Origin: Rhodoplanes sp963724735
GTDB lineage: Bacteria > Pseudomonadota > Alphaproteobacteria > Rhizobiales > Xanthobacteraceae
NCBI GenBank assembly: GCA_963724735.1
Contig: CAVRVX010000007.1
Span: 41,248-105,247, forward strand
Length of the DNA: 64,000 nt
Direction: 5' to 3'
Shown here: piece by piece, positions 18,101 to 26,440 of the stretch
Numbering within the stretch: position 1 is the first letter of the stretch
Layout: each line of letters begins with the position of its first letter
Translations under genes and position numbers: made by a program
The notes under the pieces: model-generated
Database searches by the model: none
What the model saw: the letters and a program-made list of their open reading frames with translations, nothing else
What the model was told of the DNA's origin: nothing

Positions 18101-18325
18101 GAGACGCCGCGCCGACGCTCGACGATCCGCGAGCCGGTCGGCCGCTTCCCGAACGAGAGCGGCGCTTCCGCTGCGACCGAAACCGCGCCGTTGGCAAATG
18201 CTCCGAGCACACCCGAGCCGTCCAAGGTCGACATTGCGGATACGGCGTCGACGGACGAGCAGCCCGTCGGATCGCGACGCACCGGCTGGTGGGCGCGCCA
18301 ACTCATGGGTGGCGACAAGGGCTGA
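15146..18325 (+). CDS. rne: Ribonuclease E
   Basis: The 1059-residue endoribonuclease organises mRNA decay and rRNA/tRNA processing. The N-terminal S1 domain (RGNIYLAKVTRVEPSLQAAFVDYG, about 40-65) is split by a roughly 245-residue acidic insert (about 85-330) with long Asp/Glu/Asn runs, as in alphaproteobacteria but large. The DNase I-like catalytic core has VAIDVNSGRATREHH (Asp near 547) and LIVIDFIDMDEKRN; the Zn-link is CPHCGGTGH (about 648). The C-terminal scaffold (about 760-1059) alternates acidic stretches with Arg-rich patches (RRRRRRRRGRR) that bind RNA and partners. The start MANKMLIDATHPEETR is conserved. Confidence 0.97.
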   Translation: MANKMLIDATHPEETRVVVLRGNRVEEFDFESANRRQLRGNIYLAKVTRVEPSLQAAFVDYGGNRHGFLAFSEIHPDYYQIPVADRQALIEEEERAHRAAEVEADRRAAARSPQPIPAARAAERDHRVTSEPVAQAEPEARGEGLDLPINLLSTAGVEGEPPPDLAGSAPGEGAPADVRGDAETGSPPTVSQGGDGDGPAEYGAEAPAEALSGAEAADDAGTRVGGVEVDQTTVLLESSPGTEIPDDAVDGSDGDDEGDEADKAENADTETANEDDDENDEDDENDDENDEDDEDDEEEDESAPTEDTVESVGGADALEEVQERAPRIRRQYKIQEVIRRRQIMLVQVVKEERGTKGAALTTYLSLAGRYSVLMPNTARGGGISRKITNPQDRGRLKEIAQDLEVPEGMGVILRTAGALRTKMEIKRDFEYLLRMWEQVRDLTLKSSAPTLVYEEGSVVKRAIRDLYSKEIDEIIVAGEEAFHEAKDFMRMLMPSHAKNVKPYTDSPPLLIRYGVESQLDAMFSPIVQLRSGGYIVLNQAEALVAIDVNSGRATREHHIEDTALKTNLEAAEEIARQLRLRDLAGLIVIDFIDMDEKRNNRAVERRLKECLKNDRARIQVGRISHFGLLEMSRQRIRTSVFESSTEKCPHCGGTGHVRSVSSVALQCLRMLEELLLRGATHNITVRTGTEIALYMLNQKRAHLRELEQRFRITVAVRADGGPNGQQPFVLEKAEQVHSLEQARALAAQPVALVPLVVEEEAADETAEFEGEDVSAHEEEEGAERAEAGENGGRRRRRRRRRGRREERPEAGPAAGETAAEHAIAYEDHDGRDDEGEAAAPRALEPPEGEGEDTVGEAGGDQPRRRRRGRRGGRRNRRPEGEAGAPSVVDEKAGQVEPEIVEASADLEGVSFEFGQPMSEPVADARQGAARDELPQILGGAEQAPLSSDQADAAARPLDAEVTAAAAETSEKPSAPAKLEASDTRGETPRRRSTIREPVGRFPNESGASAATETAPLANAPSTPEPSKVDIADTASTDEQPVGSRRTGWWARQLMGGDKG

Positions 18326-18360
18326 GCCGCCCTTCGCGCGAAAGGCCGCGGGGGACGACC

Positions 18361-20418
18361 ATGCAAAGCCGCTATGTCGAACGCGACGCCGACGCGCTCG
18401 TTGCGCACTACGCGCGGGAAGGCGTTCCGGCCGACATCGCGGCGCGCATCTATACGACACGCCTGCTCGGCCAGGACCCGAGGCTTGTGCGCCACGGCGG
18501 CGGCAACACGTCGGTGAAGACTCGCGCGACCGATCTGGTCGGCGTTGAGACCGAGGTGCTGTGCGTGAAGGGCTCGGGGTTCGACATGGCCGCGCTCGAG
18601 CCCACGGGGCTGGCCGCGGTCCGCCTTGCGCCGATGCGCTCGCTGCGCGCCCGCGGCGGTATCTCGGATCGTGACCTCGTGCAAATCCAGCGTGCGAACC
18701 TGATCGATCCGATGGGTCCCAACCCGTCGGTCGAAATGCTGTTACACGCCTTCCTGCCGGCGAGGTTTTGCGACCATACGCATGCAAACGCCGTGCTGAG
18801 CCTGGTCGATCAACCGGATGGGCTTGCAGTCGCGGCGGAGGTGTTCGGCGATCGCATGGGCCTCGTGCCCTATGTCAGGCCCGGCTTTGCCTTGGCGAAG
18901 GCGGCGGCGGAGATATTCGATCAGAATCCGCGGGTCCAAGGCCTCATCCTCGACAAGCACGGTATTTTCACCTTCGGCGAAACTGCGCGCGAAGCTTACG
19001 AACGCGCGATCGACATGGTCTCGCTTGCCGAGGCGCGGCTTGCGCGTGGCCGCAAGCCGGTCATAGCGGCGCGTAGCTTACCGGCGCTCGCGCCGGTCGC
19101 GGAGATCGCGCCGATCATCCGCGGCGCGTGCAGCCTGAAGGATGAGAGCAGGGACGGCGCGTTCCGCCGCCTGATCCTCGAGTTCCGCACCGGTCCGGCG
19201 ATCCTCGATTTCATCGGTTGCGCAGACGTCGCGCGCTATTCCCAGGCCGGCGTGGTCACGCCCGACTATGCGATCCGAATCAAGAACTGGCCGCTCGTGC
19301 TCGACGCGCCGCAGGCGAACGATCTTGCGGCATTTCGCGCAAGCACGCGGGCCGCGGCAGATCGGTTCGTCGCGCGTTACCGCGACTATTTCGCCCGCAA
19401 CAATGTGCGCGTCGGCGGCGGCAAGCAGATGCTCGACCCGCTGCCTCGCGTAGCGCTCGCGACGGGCGTCGGGCTGTTCGGGCTCGGCGCATCGAAGAAG
19501 GACGCGTGCATCGCTGCGGACCTCGCCGAGGCGTCGATCGAGATCATCGGCGACGCCGAGGCGATCGGCCGCTTCCAGTCGATCTCGGAAGCCGAGATGT
19601 TCGACATGGAGTACTGGCCGCTCGAACTCGCCAAGCTGGGCAATGCTCCGCAGCCGCTGCTCGCCGGGCAAATCGCCGCTATCACCGGGGCAGGGGGAGC
19701 AATCGGGGCCGCAACCTCGCAAGCCTTTGCGCGTGCAGGCGCGGAGGTCGCGCTCCTCGACGTGAACGAGGGCGCTGCGGCGGAGCAGGCGAAGGCGATT
19801 GGCGGCGCGGCGCTCGCGGTGAAATGCGACGTGACCGATGCGGGCTCCGTGCGCGCGGCTTTCGACCGCGTCGCGGAGGCGTTCGGCGGCATCGATATCG
19901 TGGTGTCGAATGCGGGCGCGGCCTGGCAGGGCCGCATCGGCGAGGTCGACGAAGCGGTGCTGCGCCGGAGTTTCGAGCTGAATTTCTACGGACACCAGCG
20001 CGTCGCCCAGGCGGCGGTGAAGATCATGCTGGCGCAGGGAACGGGCGGTTGCCTTCTGTTCAACGTATCGAAGCAGGCGGTCAATCCCGGACCTAATTTC
20101 GGGCCTTACGGCCTGCCCAAAGCGGCTACCTTGCTTCTCGTCCGGCAATACGCGCTCGACTATGGCGCGGACGGCATCCGCGCCAATGCGGTGAACGCCG
20201 ACCGTATCCGCTCGGGCCTGCTCACCGACGATTTCATCAAGGAGCGCGCGGTGGCGCGTGGCGTCTCGGAAAAGGAGTACATGAGCGGCAACCTGCTCGG
20301 ACGCGAGGTCACCGCCGAGGACGTGGCGCAGGCCTTCCTGCACCAGGCGCTGCAGCTCAAGACGACCGCCGACGTCACCACCGTCGACGGCGGCAATATC
20401 GCAGCGGCGTTGCGATGA
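18361..20418 (+). CDS. Bifunctional class II aldolase / short-chain dehydrogenase
   Basis: The 685-residue fusion has an N-terminal class II aldolase domain (GGGNTSVK, about 38; zinc ligands in CDHTHANAVL, about 137; LDKHGIFTFGE, about 197) and a C-terminal SDR domain (ITGAGGAIGAATSQAFARAG, about 440; catalytic Ser/Tyr/Lys in NVSKQAVNPGPNFGPYGLPK). This architecture matches RhaD-type rhamnulose-phosphate aldolase/lactaldehyde dehydrogenase fusions in rhizobia, although the natural sugar phosphate is uncertain. The start is the ATG at 18361 after rne; an LsrF-like aldolase follows, suggesting a sugar-catabolic unit. Confidence 0.85.
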   Translation: MQSRYVERDADALVAHYAREGVPADIAARIYTTRLLGQDPRLVRHGGGNTSVKTRATDLVGVETEVLCVKGSGFDMAALEPTGLAAVRLAPMRSLRARGGISDRDLVQIQRANLIDPMGPNPSVEMLLHAFLPARFCDHTHANAVLSLVDQPDGLAVAAEVFGDRMGLVPYVRPGFALAKAAAEIFDQNPRVQGLILDKHGIFTFGETAREAYERAIDMVSLAEARLARGRKPVIAARSLPALAPVAEIAPIIRGACSLKDESRDGAFRRLILEFRTGPAILDFIGCADVARYSQAGVVTPDYAIRIKNWPLVLDAPQANDLAAFRASTRAAADRFVARYRDYFARNNVRVGGGKQMLDPLPRVALATGVGLFGLGASKKDACIAADLAEASIEIIGDAEAIGRFQSISEAEMFDMEYWPLELAKLGNAPQPLLAGQIAAITGAGGAIGAATSQAFARAGAEVALLDVNEGAAAEQAKAIGGAALAVKCDVTDAGSVRAAFDRVAEAFGGIDIVVSNAGAAWQGRIGEVDEAVLRRSFELNFYGHQRVAQAAVKIMLAQGTGGCLLFNVSKQAVNPGPNFGPYGLPKAATLLLVRQYALDYGADGIRANAVNADRIRSGLLTDDFIKERAVARGVSEKEYMSGNLLGREVTAEDVAQAFLHQALQLKTTADVTTVDGGNIAAALR

Positions 20419-20563
20419 GCCGTTATATTGCCGCCGCCATCGGCGGCACGCTGCTTTCGGGCGTGACTCGGTGTTCTATCTTCCTGCCGGGACAGCGCGT
20501 TCGTAAGATGGAAGGGCAGGTCAAGGCCGCGTGTGACAAAGTCAAGATCGCAAGGAGGGGGCA

Positions 20564-21439
20564 ATGCCGGAAGCCGAAACCGAAGGACAGCGCTACCAGG
20601 CCGACAAGCCGCAGGCGCGACCCGGATTCTTCCTGAAGGGCTGCCACCAGCTCGACTGGGGGATGAAAAACCGCATGGCGCGCGTGTTCAGCCCAGCGAC
20701 CGGACGCACGGTGATGCTTGCGATCGACCACGGTTATTTCCAGGGCCCGACGAGCGGGCTCGAGCGCATCGATCTCTCCATCGTGCCGCTCTTGCCGTAC
20801 TGCGACGCGCTGTTTTGCACGCGCGGAATTCTGCGCTCGGTCATTCCGGCGGAGTCGCAAAAGCCGATGGTGCTGCGCGCGAGCGGCGGCCCGAGCATCC
20901 TCAAGGAGCTGTCGAACGAAGAGATCGCCATGGACATGGAGGACGCGGTGCGCCTCAACGCGGCGGGCGTCGGCATCCAGGTGTTCATCGGCGGCGAATT
21001 CGAGACGCGATCGATTCACAACATGACCAGGCTCGTCGACGCCGGCCTGCGCTGCGGGATGCCGGTGATGGGCGTCACCGCGGTGGGCAAGGACATGGTG
21101 CGCGACGCGCAGTATTTCCGCCTCGCCTGCCGCATCATCGCCGAGCTCGGCGCGCAATACGTGAAGACCTATTATGTCGAGCAGGGGTTCGAGACCGTGA
21201 CTGCGTCCTGCCCGGCGCCGATCGTGATGGCGGGCGGCAAGAAGCTGCCCGAGCTCGACGCGCTCACCATGGCTTACAATGCCGTCCAGCAGGGCGCCGC
21301 CGGCGTGGACATGGGCCGCAACATTTTCCAGTCCGATGCGCCCGAGGCGATGATCACCGCCGTATCCGCTGTCGTGCATCAGAACATGAGGCCTGCCGAA
21401 GCGCTCGACATGTACAATTCTCTGAGGGCGCGCGGGTAA
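20564..21439 (+). CDS. LsrF-like DhnA-family class I aldolase/thiolase
   Basis: The 291-residue TIM-barrel protein contains VMLAIDHGYFQGPTSGLE (about 47-64), VLRASGGPSIL, and YVKTYYVEQGFE around residue 205, whose Lys is the expected Schiff-base residue, then IVMAGGKKLPE and GVDMGRNIFQS. This is the LsrF/DhnA pattern; E. coli LsrF acts on phospho-AI-2 breakdown products, but no lsr genes are near. The ribosome binding site AAGGAGGGGG is excellent. It lies 145 bp after the aldolase/dehydrogenase gene and probably works with it. Confidence 0.8.
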   Translation: MPEAETEGQRYQADKPQARPGFFLKGCHQLDWGMKNRMARVFSPATGRTVMLAIDHGYFQGPTSGLERIDLSIVPLLPYCDALFCTRGILRSVIPAESQKPMVLRASGGPSILKELSNEEIAMDMEDAVRLNAAGVGIQVFIGGEFETRSIHNMTRLVDAGLRCGMPVMGVTAVGKDMVRDAQYFRLACRIIAELGAQYVKTYYVEQGFETVTASCPAPIVMAGGKKLPELDALTMAYNAVQQGAAGVDMGRNIFQSDAPEAMITAVSAVVHQNMRPAEALDMYNSLRARG

Positions 21440-21525
21440 GGCGGCTGGCCGCGGATCCGTCGCCGGCCGATTTGACGCGGGACCGGGGATGTGGACACTG
21501 GTCCCGCTCCGGCGGGGAGAGGTCG

Positions 21526-21687
21526 ATGGCTAAGCTTTGGGACAAAATGACTCCCGACGAAAAGGCCGAATGGCTGCGCGCCGAAATACGGCAAATGAGC
21601 AGCCTTTACGCCATGCTTGCCTCACAGATTCAAGAAATCGCACGGTCGGTGAAGGCGATTGAAAAAAAGTTCGCCGAGAAGAAGTAA
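21526..21687 (+). CDS. Small hypothetical protein (53 residues)
   Basis: The ORF starts at an ATG preceded by GGGGAGAGG and encodes MAKLWDKMTPDEKAEWLRAE followed by an amphipathic, probably coiled helix (SSLYAMLASQIQEIARSVKA) and a Lys-rich end. The composition and strong RBS suggest a real small protein, perhaps an oligomerising regulator. I do not recognise the family. Confidence 0.55.
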   Translation: MAKLWDKMTPDEKAEWLRAEIRQMSSLYAMLASQIQEIARSVKAIEKKFAEKK

Positions 21688-21824
21688 CGTCCCTCGGCGC
21701 CGGCAACGCTCACGACGCCGCCCACACGCGCGAATATGCGCATAGAATCGCAACTGCGAAGCTCATGCAGGAGTTTCGCACGTCGCCGGTGTCGTAATGC
21801 AGAAGTTGGGCGGCTTGCGCTGGC

Positions 21825-22076
21825 TTAACGCACGCGCCCCCTCTTTCCCCCGTAGAGCACATACCGGCACGCCGCGCTGATGCGGCCGCGGTTCCGCACG
21901 AGGCAGCGCCGGATGAGTTCATGGTCCGGAATATAGGCCCCGCAGTAGGTTTGCGCGTCGTATTGGCAAGCGGCTCGCTGCTCGGCGGTCTGGGCGTGCG
22001 CATCGTTCGGCAGAGCGCCGGCCGCGGTCGCAAGGGTGGCGGCGAAAGCGAGCGCGGTCAGACGTCGCAAAGGCAT
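21825..22076 (-). CDS. Small secreted cysteine-rich protein
   Basis: The 83-residue precursor starts MPLRRLTALAFAATLATAAG, with predicted cleavage after NDAHAQ (about residue 27). The mature 56 residues carry four cysteines in the spacing CQYDAQTYCGAYIPDHELIR-R-C ... C, resembling one unit of the periplasmic Cys-rich repeat family (C-x(7)-C ... CL--n---is--C). The start is preceded by GGAGAAAG. The function is unknown. It lies downstream of, and on the same strand as, the enoyl-CoA hydratase and small membrane protein. Confidence 0.65.
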   Translation of the reverse strand: MPLRRLTALAFAATLATAAGALPNDAHAQTAEQRAACQYDAQTYCGAYIPDHELIRRCLVRNRGRISAACRYVLYGGKRGRVR

Positions 22077-22095
22077 GATATCTTTCTCCAGTTTT

Positions 22096-22341
22096 TTAGG
22101 TGGGGCGGCCTGGGCGGCCGATTGCGGCGAGCGGCCCGATGGTGACGATGCCGATCGCGGCTGACAGAAGCGCAGTGAAGGCGGCCGAATCGAGGCAGAT
22201 CGCGCCGCAACGCCAGGATTCAAGAGCGGTAAGCCCGGCGGCGACGAGAACGCCCCAGGCGATTCCTGCAGCGAAGCCGCGCGACACCCGACGCGCGTCG
22301 AGGCGGCCCAGCGTCGCGCGGATGAGTGCGGCGGTGCTCAT
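22096..22341 (-). CDS. Small membrane protein coupled to enoyl-CoA hydratase
   Basis: The 81-residue ORF (MSTAALIRATLGRLDARRVS...) has two hydrophobic segments (about residues 22-41 and 50-75) separated by a short Cys-containing loop (ESWRCGAICLD), predicting a two-helix inner-membrane protein. Its ATG (22339-22341) overlaps the TGA of the enoyl-CoA hydratase in an ATGA, so translation is probably coupled. I do not recognise a family. Gene spacing to the Cys-rich protein downstream is only 19 bp, suggesting a three-gene operon. Confidence 0.6.
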   Translation of the reverse strand: MSTAALIRATLGRLDARRVSRGFAAGIAWGVLVAAGLTALESWRCGAICLDSAAFTALLSAAIGIVTIGPLAAIGRPGRPT

Positions 22342-23165
22342 CGATCTTCCCAGCGCGGCGGGCGTTTCTCGACGAATGCGCGAATTCCCTCTTCGGCGTC
22401 GCGCGCCATCATGTTTTCCGCAATGACTTCGCCCGCGTAGCGATAAGCGTCGGCAAGACCCATCTCGAGTTGGCGATAGAACGCCTCCTTGCCGATCTTG
22501 ATGACAGGCGCGGACTTGTCGGCGATCTTGCGGGCGAGACCGAGCGCCTCCTCGCGTTCGAGCCCCGGCTCGACGATCCGGTTCACGAGACCCATCCGAA
22601 AGGCGTCCTCGGCGGAGATCAAGTCGCCGGTCAGCAGGATTTCCATTGCCTGCTTGCGGCCGACATTGCGCGACAGCGCGACCATCGGCGTCGAGCAGAA
22701 CAGGCCGACATTGATGCCGGTCGTGCCGAAATTGGCGGTCTTCGCTGCGACGGCGAGGTCGCAGCTTGCGACGAGCTGGCAGCCGGCGGCGGTCGCGGTG
22801 GCGTGCACCGACGCGATCACTGGCTGCGGCAGGTGGACGATCGCCTGCATCATGGCGCTGCAGCGCGCGAACAGATCGATGAAATAGGCGCGGCCGCGAT
22901 CTTGGTCGCTGCGGTGCGCGGTCATTTCCTTGAGATCGTGGCCGGCGCAAAAGGCGGGTCCGGTAGCGGCGAGCACGACGGCGCGGACCGACCTGTCGCC
23001 CGCGATCAGCGCAAGCGTTTCGCTCAGCGCTGCGATCGTCGCATCCGACAGCGTATTGCGTGCTTTCGGCCGGTTCAGCGTGAGCAGCGCAACGCCGTCG
23101 AGATCTTCACGCAAGAGGATCGGCTGGGCTTGGCTCACAGCGTCGGCCGGTATGGGCGTATTCAT
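22338..23165 (-). CDS. Enoyl-CoA hydratase/isomerase family protein
   Basis: The 275-residue crotonase-fold protein has the oxyanion-hole motifs GPAFCAGHDLKEM (about 68-80) and ATAAGCQLVASCDLAVA (about 122-138), then FGTTGINVGLFC. In classical hydratases two Glu residues act as acid/base; here the positions around AGC-Q and the following GI-VGLFC resemble ECHDC3-type members, where the activity is less defined. The start is at 23165 (MNTPIPADAVSQAQ). It is the first gene of a probable operon with the overlapping small membrane protein. Confidence 0.85.
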   Translation of the reverse strand: MNTPIPADAVSQAQPILLREDLDGVALLTLNRPKARNTLSDATIAALSETLALIAGDRSVRAVVLAATGPAFCAGHDLKEMTAHRSDQDRGRAYFIDLFARCSAMMQAIVHLPQPVIASVHATATAAGCQLVASCDLAVAAKTANFGTTGINVGLFCSTPMVALSRNVGRKQAMEILLTGDLISAEDAFRMGLVNRIVEPGLEREEALGLARKIADKSAPVIKIGKEAFYRQLEMGLADAYRYAGEVIAENMMARDAEEGIRAFVEKRPPRWEDR

Positions 23166-23320
23166 GGCGCTTCTCCCGGGAAGTTTGACCCACAGATACA
23201 TGCCTGACCGGCGATCCGGAAGGGGGCGCGAGCATATGGCCGGCTCGCTCGGCCTGGGGCATGCTGGATGCGGCTGTGACCGGGCGAAGGGGGGACCGGG
23301 CGAAGGGGAGATATGTCGTG

Positions 23321-23758
23321 ATGCACGAGCCGGCGATGACGGTGGCGGAGCTTGACCGGTTTCTGACGAAGGAATTTCCGCAATTCTACAACCGCGATAG
23401 TGGCGTCGCGATCGAGGGCGCCTGGTATTACGGCTGCCGTGTCCGGCAAGCCTATCGCGAGACCTTCATTCGGCCCGGCGGAACCATCTCCGGTCCCACC
23501 ATGATGACGCTCGCCGATTTCGCTTTGTATGTCGCCGTGCTTGCGTCGATCGGGCCGGTGCCGCTTGCGGTCACCACCAATTTCAACATCAATTTTCTAC
23601 GCCGGCCTTCGCAGCGCGACCTGATCGCCGAAGCCAAGCTCATGAAGCTCGGCAAACACTTGGCAGTCGGCGAGGTCATGGTCTGCTCGGACGGCCATGA
23701 AGAACCGGTCGCCCATGTGACGGCGACCTATTCCATCCCGGTAAGGCATTTATCCTGA
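23321..23758 (+). CDS. PaaI-type hotdog thioesterase
   Basis: The 145-residue protein has the hotdog-fold pattern RPGGTISGPTMMTLADFALY (about 51-70; the helix-start Gly-Pro and the Asp are typical of PaaI thioesterases) and TTNFNINFLRRPSQRDLIAEA (about 85-105). It would hydrolyse acyl- or aryl-CoA thioesters in the cytoplasm. It is divergent from the enoyl-CoA hydratase gene, suggesting shared acyl-CoA metabolism. The start is the ATG at 23321 with GAAGGGGAG upstream; the ATG at 23336 is the alternative. Confidence 0.78.
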   Translation: MHEPAMTVAELDRFLTKEFPQFYNRDSGVAIEGAWYYGCRVRQAYRETFIRPGGTISGPTMMTLADFALYVAVLASIGPVPLAVTTNFNINFLRRPSQRDLIAEAKLMKLGKHLAVGEVMVCSDGHEEPVAHVTATYSIPVRHLS

Positions 23759-23904
23759 GGTTATATGATACCATAGACTTAACATATTGATTTTACACAA
23801 TCTTATTTTCAAGTGCTGGGTTGACGACAAAGCCCCCGGGCGGGTAGAAGCGCCCCTGCCAACGTCGCTCCGGCCGTCTCCGGTTTTCCAACAATGGTGC
23901 AACG

Positions 23905-24369
23905 ATGAAGAGCTATTCGGCGAAGCCCGCCGAGGTCGACAAGAAATGGGTGATGATCGACGCGACCGGCCTCGTCATCGGTCGCCTCGCCTCGATCGTG
24001 GCGATGCGGCTGCGCGGCAAACATAAGCCGACCTTCACCCCCCACGTCGACTGCGGCGACAACGTCATCATCATCAATGCGCGCCAGGCGGTGTTCACCG
24101 GCCGCAAGCTGCAGCAGAAGGTGTACCGGCATCACACCGGCTTCATTGGCGGCATCAAGGAGCGCAGCGCGAAATCGATCATGGAGGGCAAGTTCCCGGA
24201 ACGGATCCTCGAAAAGGCGGTGGAGAGGATGCTGCCGCGCGGCCCGCTCGGCCGGCGCCAGCTCGCCAATCTGCGGGTCTATGCTGGACCCGAGCATCCG
24301 CACGAGGCCCAGACTCCGGAGCAACTCGATGTCGCGGCCATGAACCGCAAAAATGCAAGGACCGCCTGA
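23905..24369 (+). CDS. rplM: 50S ribosomal protein L13
   Basis: The 154-residue protein starts MKSYSAKPAEVDKKW and has the L13 signature (VDCGDNVIIINARQAVFTGR; ERMLPRGPLGRRQLANLRVY). It is a normal length for alphaproteobacteria. It is followed two bases later by rpsI in the universal rplM-rpsI operon. The upstream 145 bp include an AT-rich block (23759-23815), which probably holds the promoter region. Confidence 0.97.
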   Translation: MKSYSAKPAEVDKKWVMIDATGLVIGRLASIVAMRLRGKHKPTFTPHVDCGDNVIIINARQAVFTGRKLQQKVYRHHTGFIGGIKERSAKSIMEGKFPERILEKAVERMLPRGPLGRRQLANLRVYAGPEHPHEAQTPEQLDVAAMNRKNARTA

Positions 24370-24371
24370 TC

Positions 24372-24848
24372 ATGGCCGAAACCATTCAGTCTCTCGATCA
24401 ACTCGCCGCCCATAAGCCGGCTGCCCCCGAGGCCCCCAAATACGAGCAGAAGCTCGACAAGCAGCGGCGCGCTTACGCGACCGGCAAGCGCAAGGACGCA
24501 GTGGCCCGCGTCTGGCTCAAGCCTGGCGCCGGCAAGATCATGGTCAACAACAAGGCCGTGGAGACCTATTTCGCTCGGCCGGTGCTGCGCATGCTGATCC
24601 AACAGCCGCTCGTCGCAGCAAACCGCAACGGCCAGTACGACGTCGAATGCACCGTGGCGGGCGGCGGCCTATCCGGTCAGGCCGGCGCGGTGCGCCATGG
24701 CATTTCCAAAGCGCTGACCCATTACGAGCCGGAGCTGCGCGCCGTCTTGAAGCGGGGGGGATTCCTGACCCGCGATTCGCGCGTGGTCGAGCGTAAGAAG
24801 TACGGTCGGGCCAAGGCGCGGCGCTCGTTCCAGTTCTCGAAGCGCTGA
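24372..24848 (+). CDS. rpsI: 30S ribosomal protein S9
   Basis: The 158-residue protein has a short Ala/Pro/Lys N-terminal extension and the S9 core: RRAYATGKRKDAVARVWLKP, GGGLSGQAGAVRHGISKAL and the basic C-terminal tail KKYGRAKARRSFQFSKR that reaches the ribosomal P site. It starts two bases after rplM, consistent with one transcript. Confidence 0.97.
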   Translation: MAETIQSLDQLAAHKPAAPEAPKYEQKLDKQRRAYATGKRKDAVARVWLKPGAGKIMVNNKAVETYFARPVLRMLIQQPLVAANRNGQYDVECTVAGGGLSGQAGAVRHGISKALTHYEPELRAVLKRGGFLTRDSRVVERKKYGRAKARRSFQFSKR

Positions 24849-25103
24849 TCGTTTGCGCGCGAAGCCAGAAAATGCTCCGGCGACGGTGAGACTCGCTTGG
24901 CTCGCGCAGCATTGCCCCCGGCGCGCTCGGCCGACCCGCCCGCCCCCGGAGACCCTGCCGCAGCCTGCGCCGCCCCGGCTCGCGGAAAAATCGTAGACCA
25001 CCATCCGGCCGCAGCCCGTCCAGCGCCGCCCCCGCGCTCTTGACCGGCGTGCCCGCTTCGGGTCCGATGCCGCGCAGGCGCATCGGTCCCGCGGGCCCTT
25101 CGC

Positions 25104-25814
25104 ATGAATACGGCAAGCCTTTCCGTTTTCCTCTGCCTCGCCGCGGGTCTCGCGCTTCTCGCGCAGTTTTTCGCCCAGGAGCGCCCGGCCGCCATACCGC
25201 CCTCGATCGAGGCCGAAGCGGTGGCCAACCCTCCCGGCCTGCCCGCGATCGGCAAATGGATGATCGCCGCGGACGGCACGGTCGCGCACTGGCTCGGCGA
25301 AATCCATCAGGGCAAGCGCCTGCACGAGCCGATCAACGTAATTTTGATCGACGAGGGTGCAACCGGCGCCGACGACGCGCGTACCCGGCTGGTCGCGGCC
25401 GCCGCCGCGGCCGGCTATCCGGTGCGCTTCGGCCATTCCACCGGCTACCGCGGCCTGATCGGCGGCGATCTCCACGGCCAGCTGCCGCAGGGCCGCGACG
25501 ACGCCTTCGCCGACCGCATCTTTGAGGAGAGCAACAACCACGGCCGCGTGTTCGGGCCGCACCGCGTAGGCGAAGGCTTCGCCTTCATAGCAGCGTTCAG
25601 CCGCGAGCGCGTCTACTTTCTGGAGTGGCCGGCGCACCGCTACGACTCGTTCAACGAAGCGCGCGACGACCTCGCGCGCAGGCTTGATACCGCCACCGCC
25701 TTCAAGGCGGAGGGCCGCGTGCCGCTCGGCAACGCGATCACGGGCCACCCGCATGTGACGACCGGCGACCACGACGGTCACGCCGTGCTGCTGCGCGCGG
25801 GGAAGGGGAGCTAG
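25104..25814 (+). CDS. Secreted/membrane-anchored protein of unknown function
   Basis: The 236-residue protein starts with a signal peptide or anchor (MNTASLSVFLCLAAGLALLA). The mature domain contains HWLGEIHQGKRLHEPINVIL, GYPVRFGHSTGYRGLIGG and a His-rich end (GHPHVTTGDHDGH, about 215-228) that could bind metal. Conserved-looking His and Asn residues (EESNNHGRVFGPH) suggest a hydrolase or metal-binding fold, but I do not recognise the family. It is a single gene flanked by 255 and 188 bp of noncoding sequence. Confidence 0.65.
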   Translation: MNTASLSVFLCLAAGLALLAQFFAQERPAAIPPSIEAEAVANPPGLPAIGKWMIAADGTVAHWLGEIHQGKRLHEPINVILIDEGATGADDARTRLVAAAAAAGYPVRFGHSTGYRGLIGGDLHGQLPQGRDDAFADRIFEESNNHGRVFGPHRVGEGFAFIAAFSRERVYFLEWPAHRYDSFNEARDDLARRLDTATAFKAEGRVPLGNAITGHPHVTTGDHDGHAVLLRAGKGS

Positions 25815-26002
25815 GGTCGGGGCGCGTCTGAGTGGCGGCCGGCGTCAGACACGCCGTCACTCCGGGGCGCGCGTCAGCGCGAACCCGGAATCCAGAGCCA
25901 CGCGCGGAGAATCTGCCCCTGTGGATGTCTGGGCCGACCGACTGTCAAATAGGCAGGGCGTGCTTACGCTCTGCGCGCAGGGCGACGCGCAGGGTCGTAA
26001 GC

Positions 26003-26440
26003 TCAATCGCCGAATACGGTGACGACGATCTTGCGTTCGCGCGTGCGGCTGTCGAGATTAACGCACGCGATTTGTTGCCGCGTTCCCAAATCCGGGCTGC
26101 CGTTCGACACGGGCACCATCAGCTGCGGGCCGAGCAAAGTCGCACGCAAGTGCGCATGCGCGTTGCCGTCCTGCCAGGTGCGCCCATGGTAGTAATTGAG
26201 GTCGCGCGGGATCAATCGCCGGAGCGCGTCCTTGAGGTCGAGCATCAAGCCTTCTTCGAATTCGATCGATATGATCGCGCCGGTCGAGCCGACCGAAAAC
26301 ACTTGAACGAATCCGTCAGTGATTCGCGAGCGCTTGACGATCTGCTTGATTTCCTCGGTTAGATCGCTCGCGCCAACCTCCTTTTCCTCGGTGGCGGTCA
26401 GCGTCTCTCGGTAGATACGGGCGATTCTGACTTCGAGCAT
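26003..26440 (-). CDS. yjbQ: YjbQ/UPF0047 family protein
   Basis: The 145-residue protein has the family pattern: DGFVQVFSVGSTGAIISIEF (about 42-60), RDLNYYHGRTWQDGNAHAHLRATLLGPQLMVPV (about 80-115, with the conserved His/Asp/His cluster) and a C-terminal RTRERKIVVTVFGD. Members show weak thiamine-phosphate synthase activity, but the real role is unsettled. The start at 26440 (MLEVRIARIY) matches family N-termini; an ATG 24 bases further upstream is possible. Confidence 0.88.
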   Translation of the reverse strand: MLEVRIARIYRETLTATEEKEVGASDLTEEIKQIVKRSRITDGFVQVFSVGSTGAIISIEFEEGLMLDLKDALRRLIPRDLNYYHGRTWQDGNAHAHLRATLLGPQLMVPVSNGSPDLGTRQQIACVNLDSRTRERKIVVTVFGD

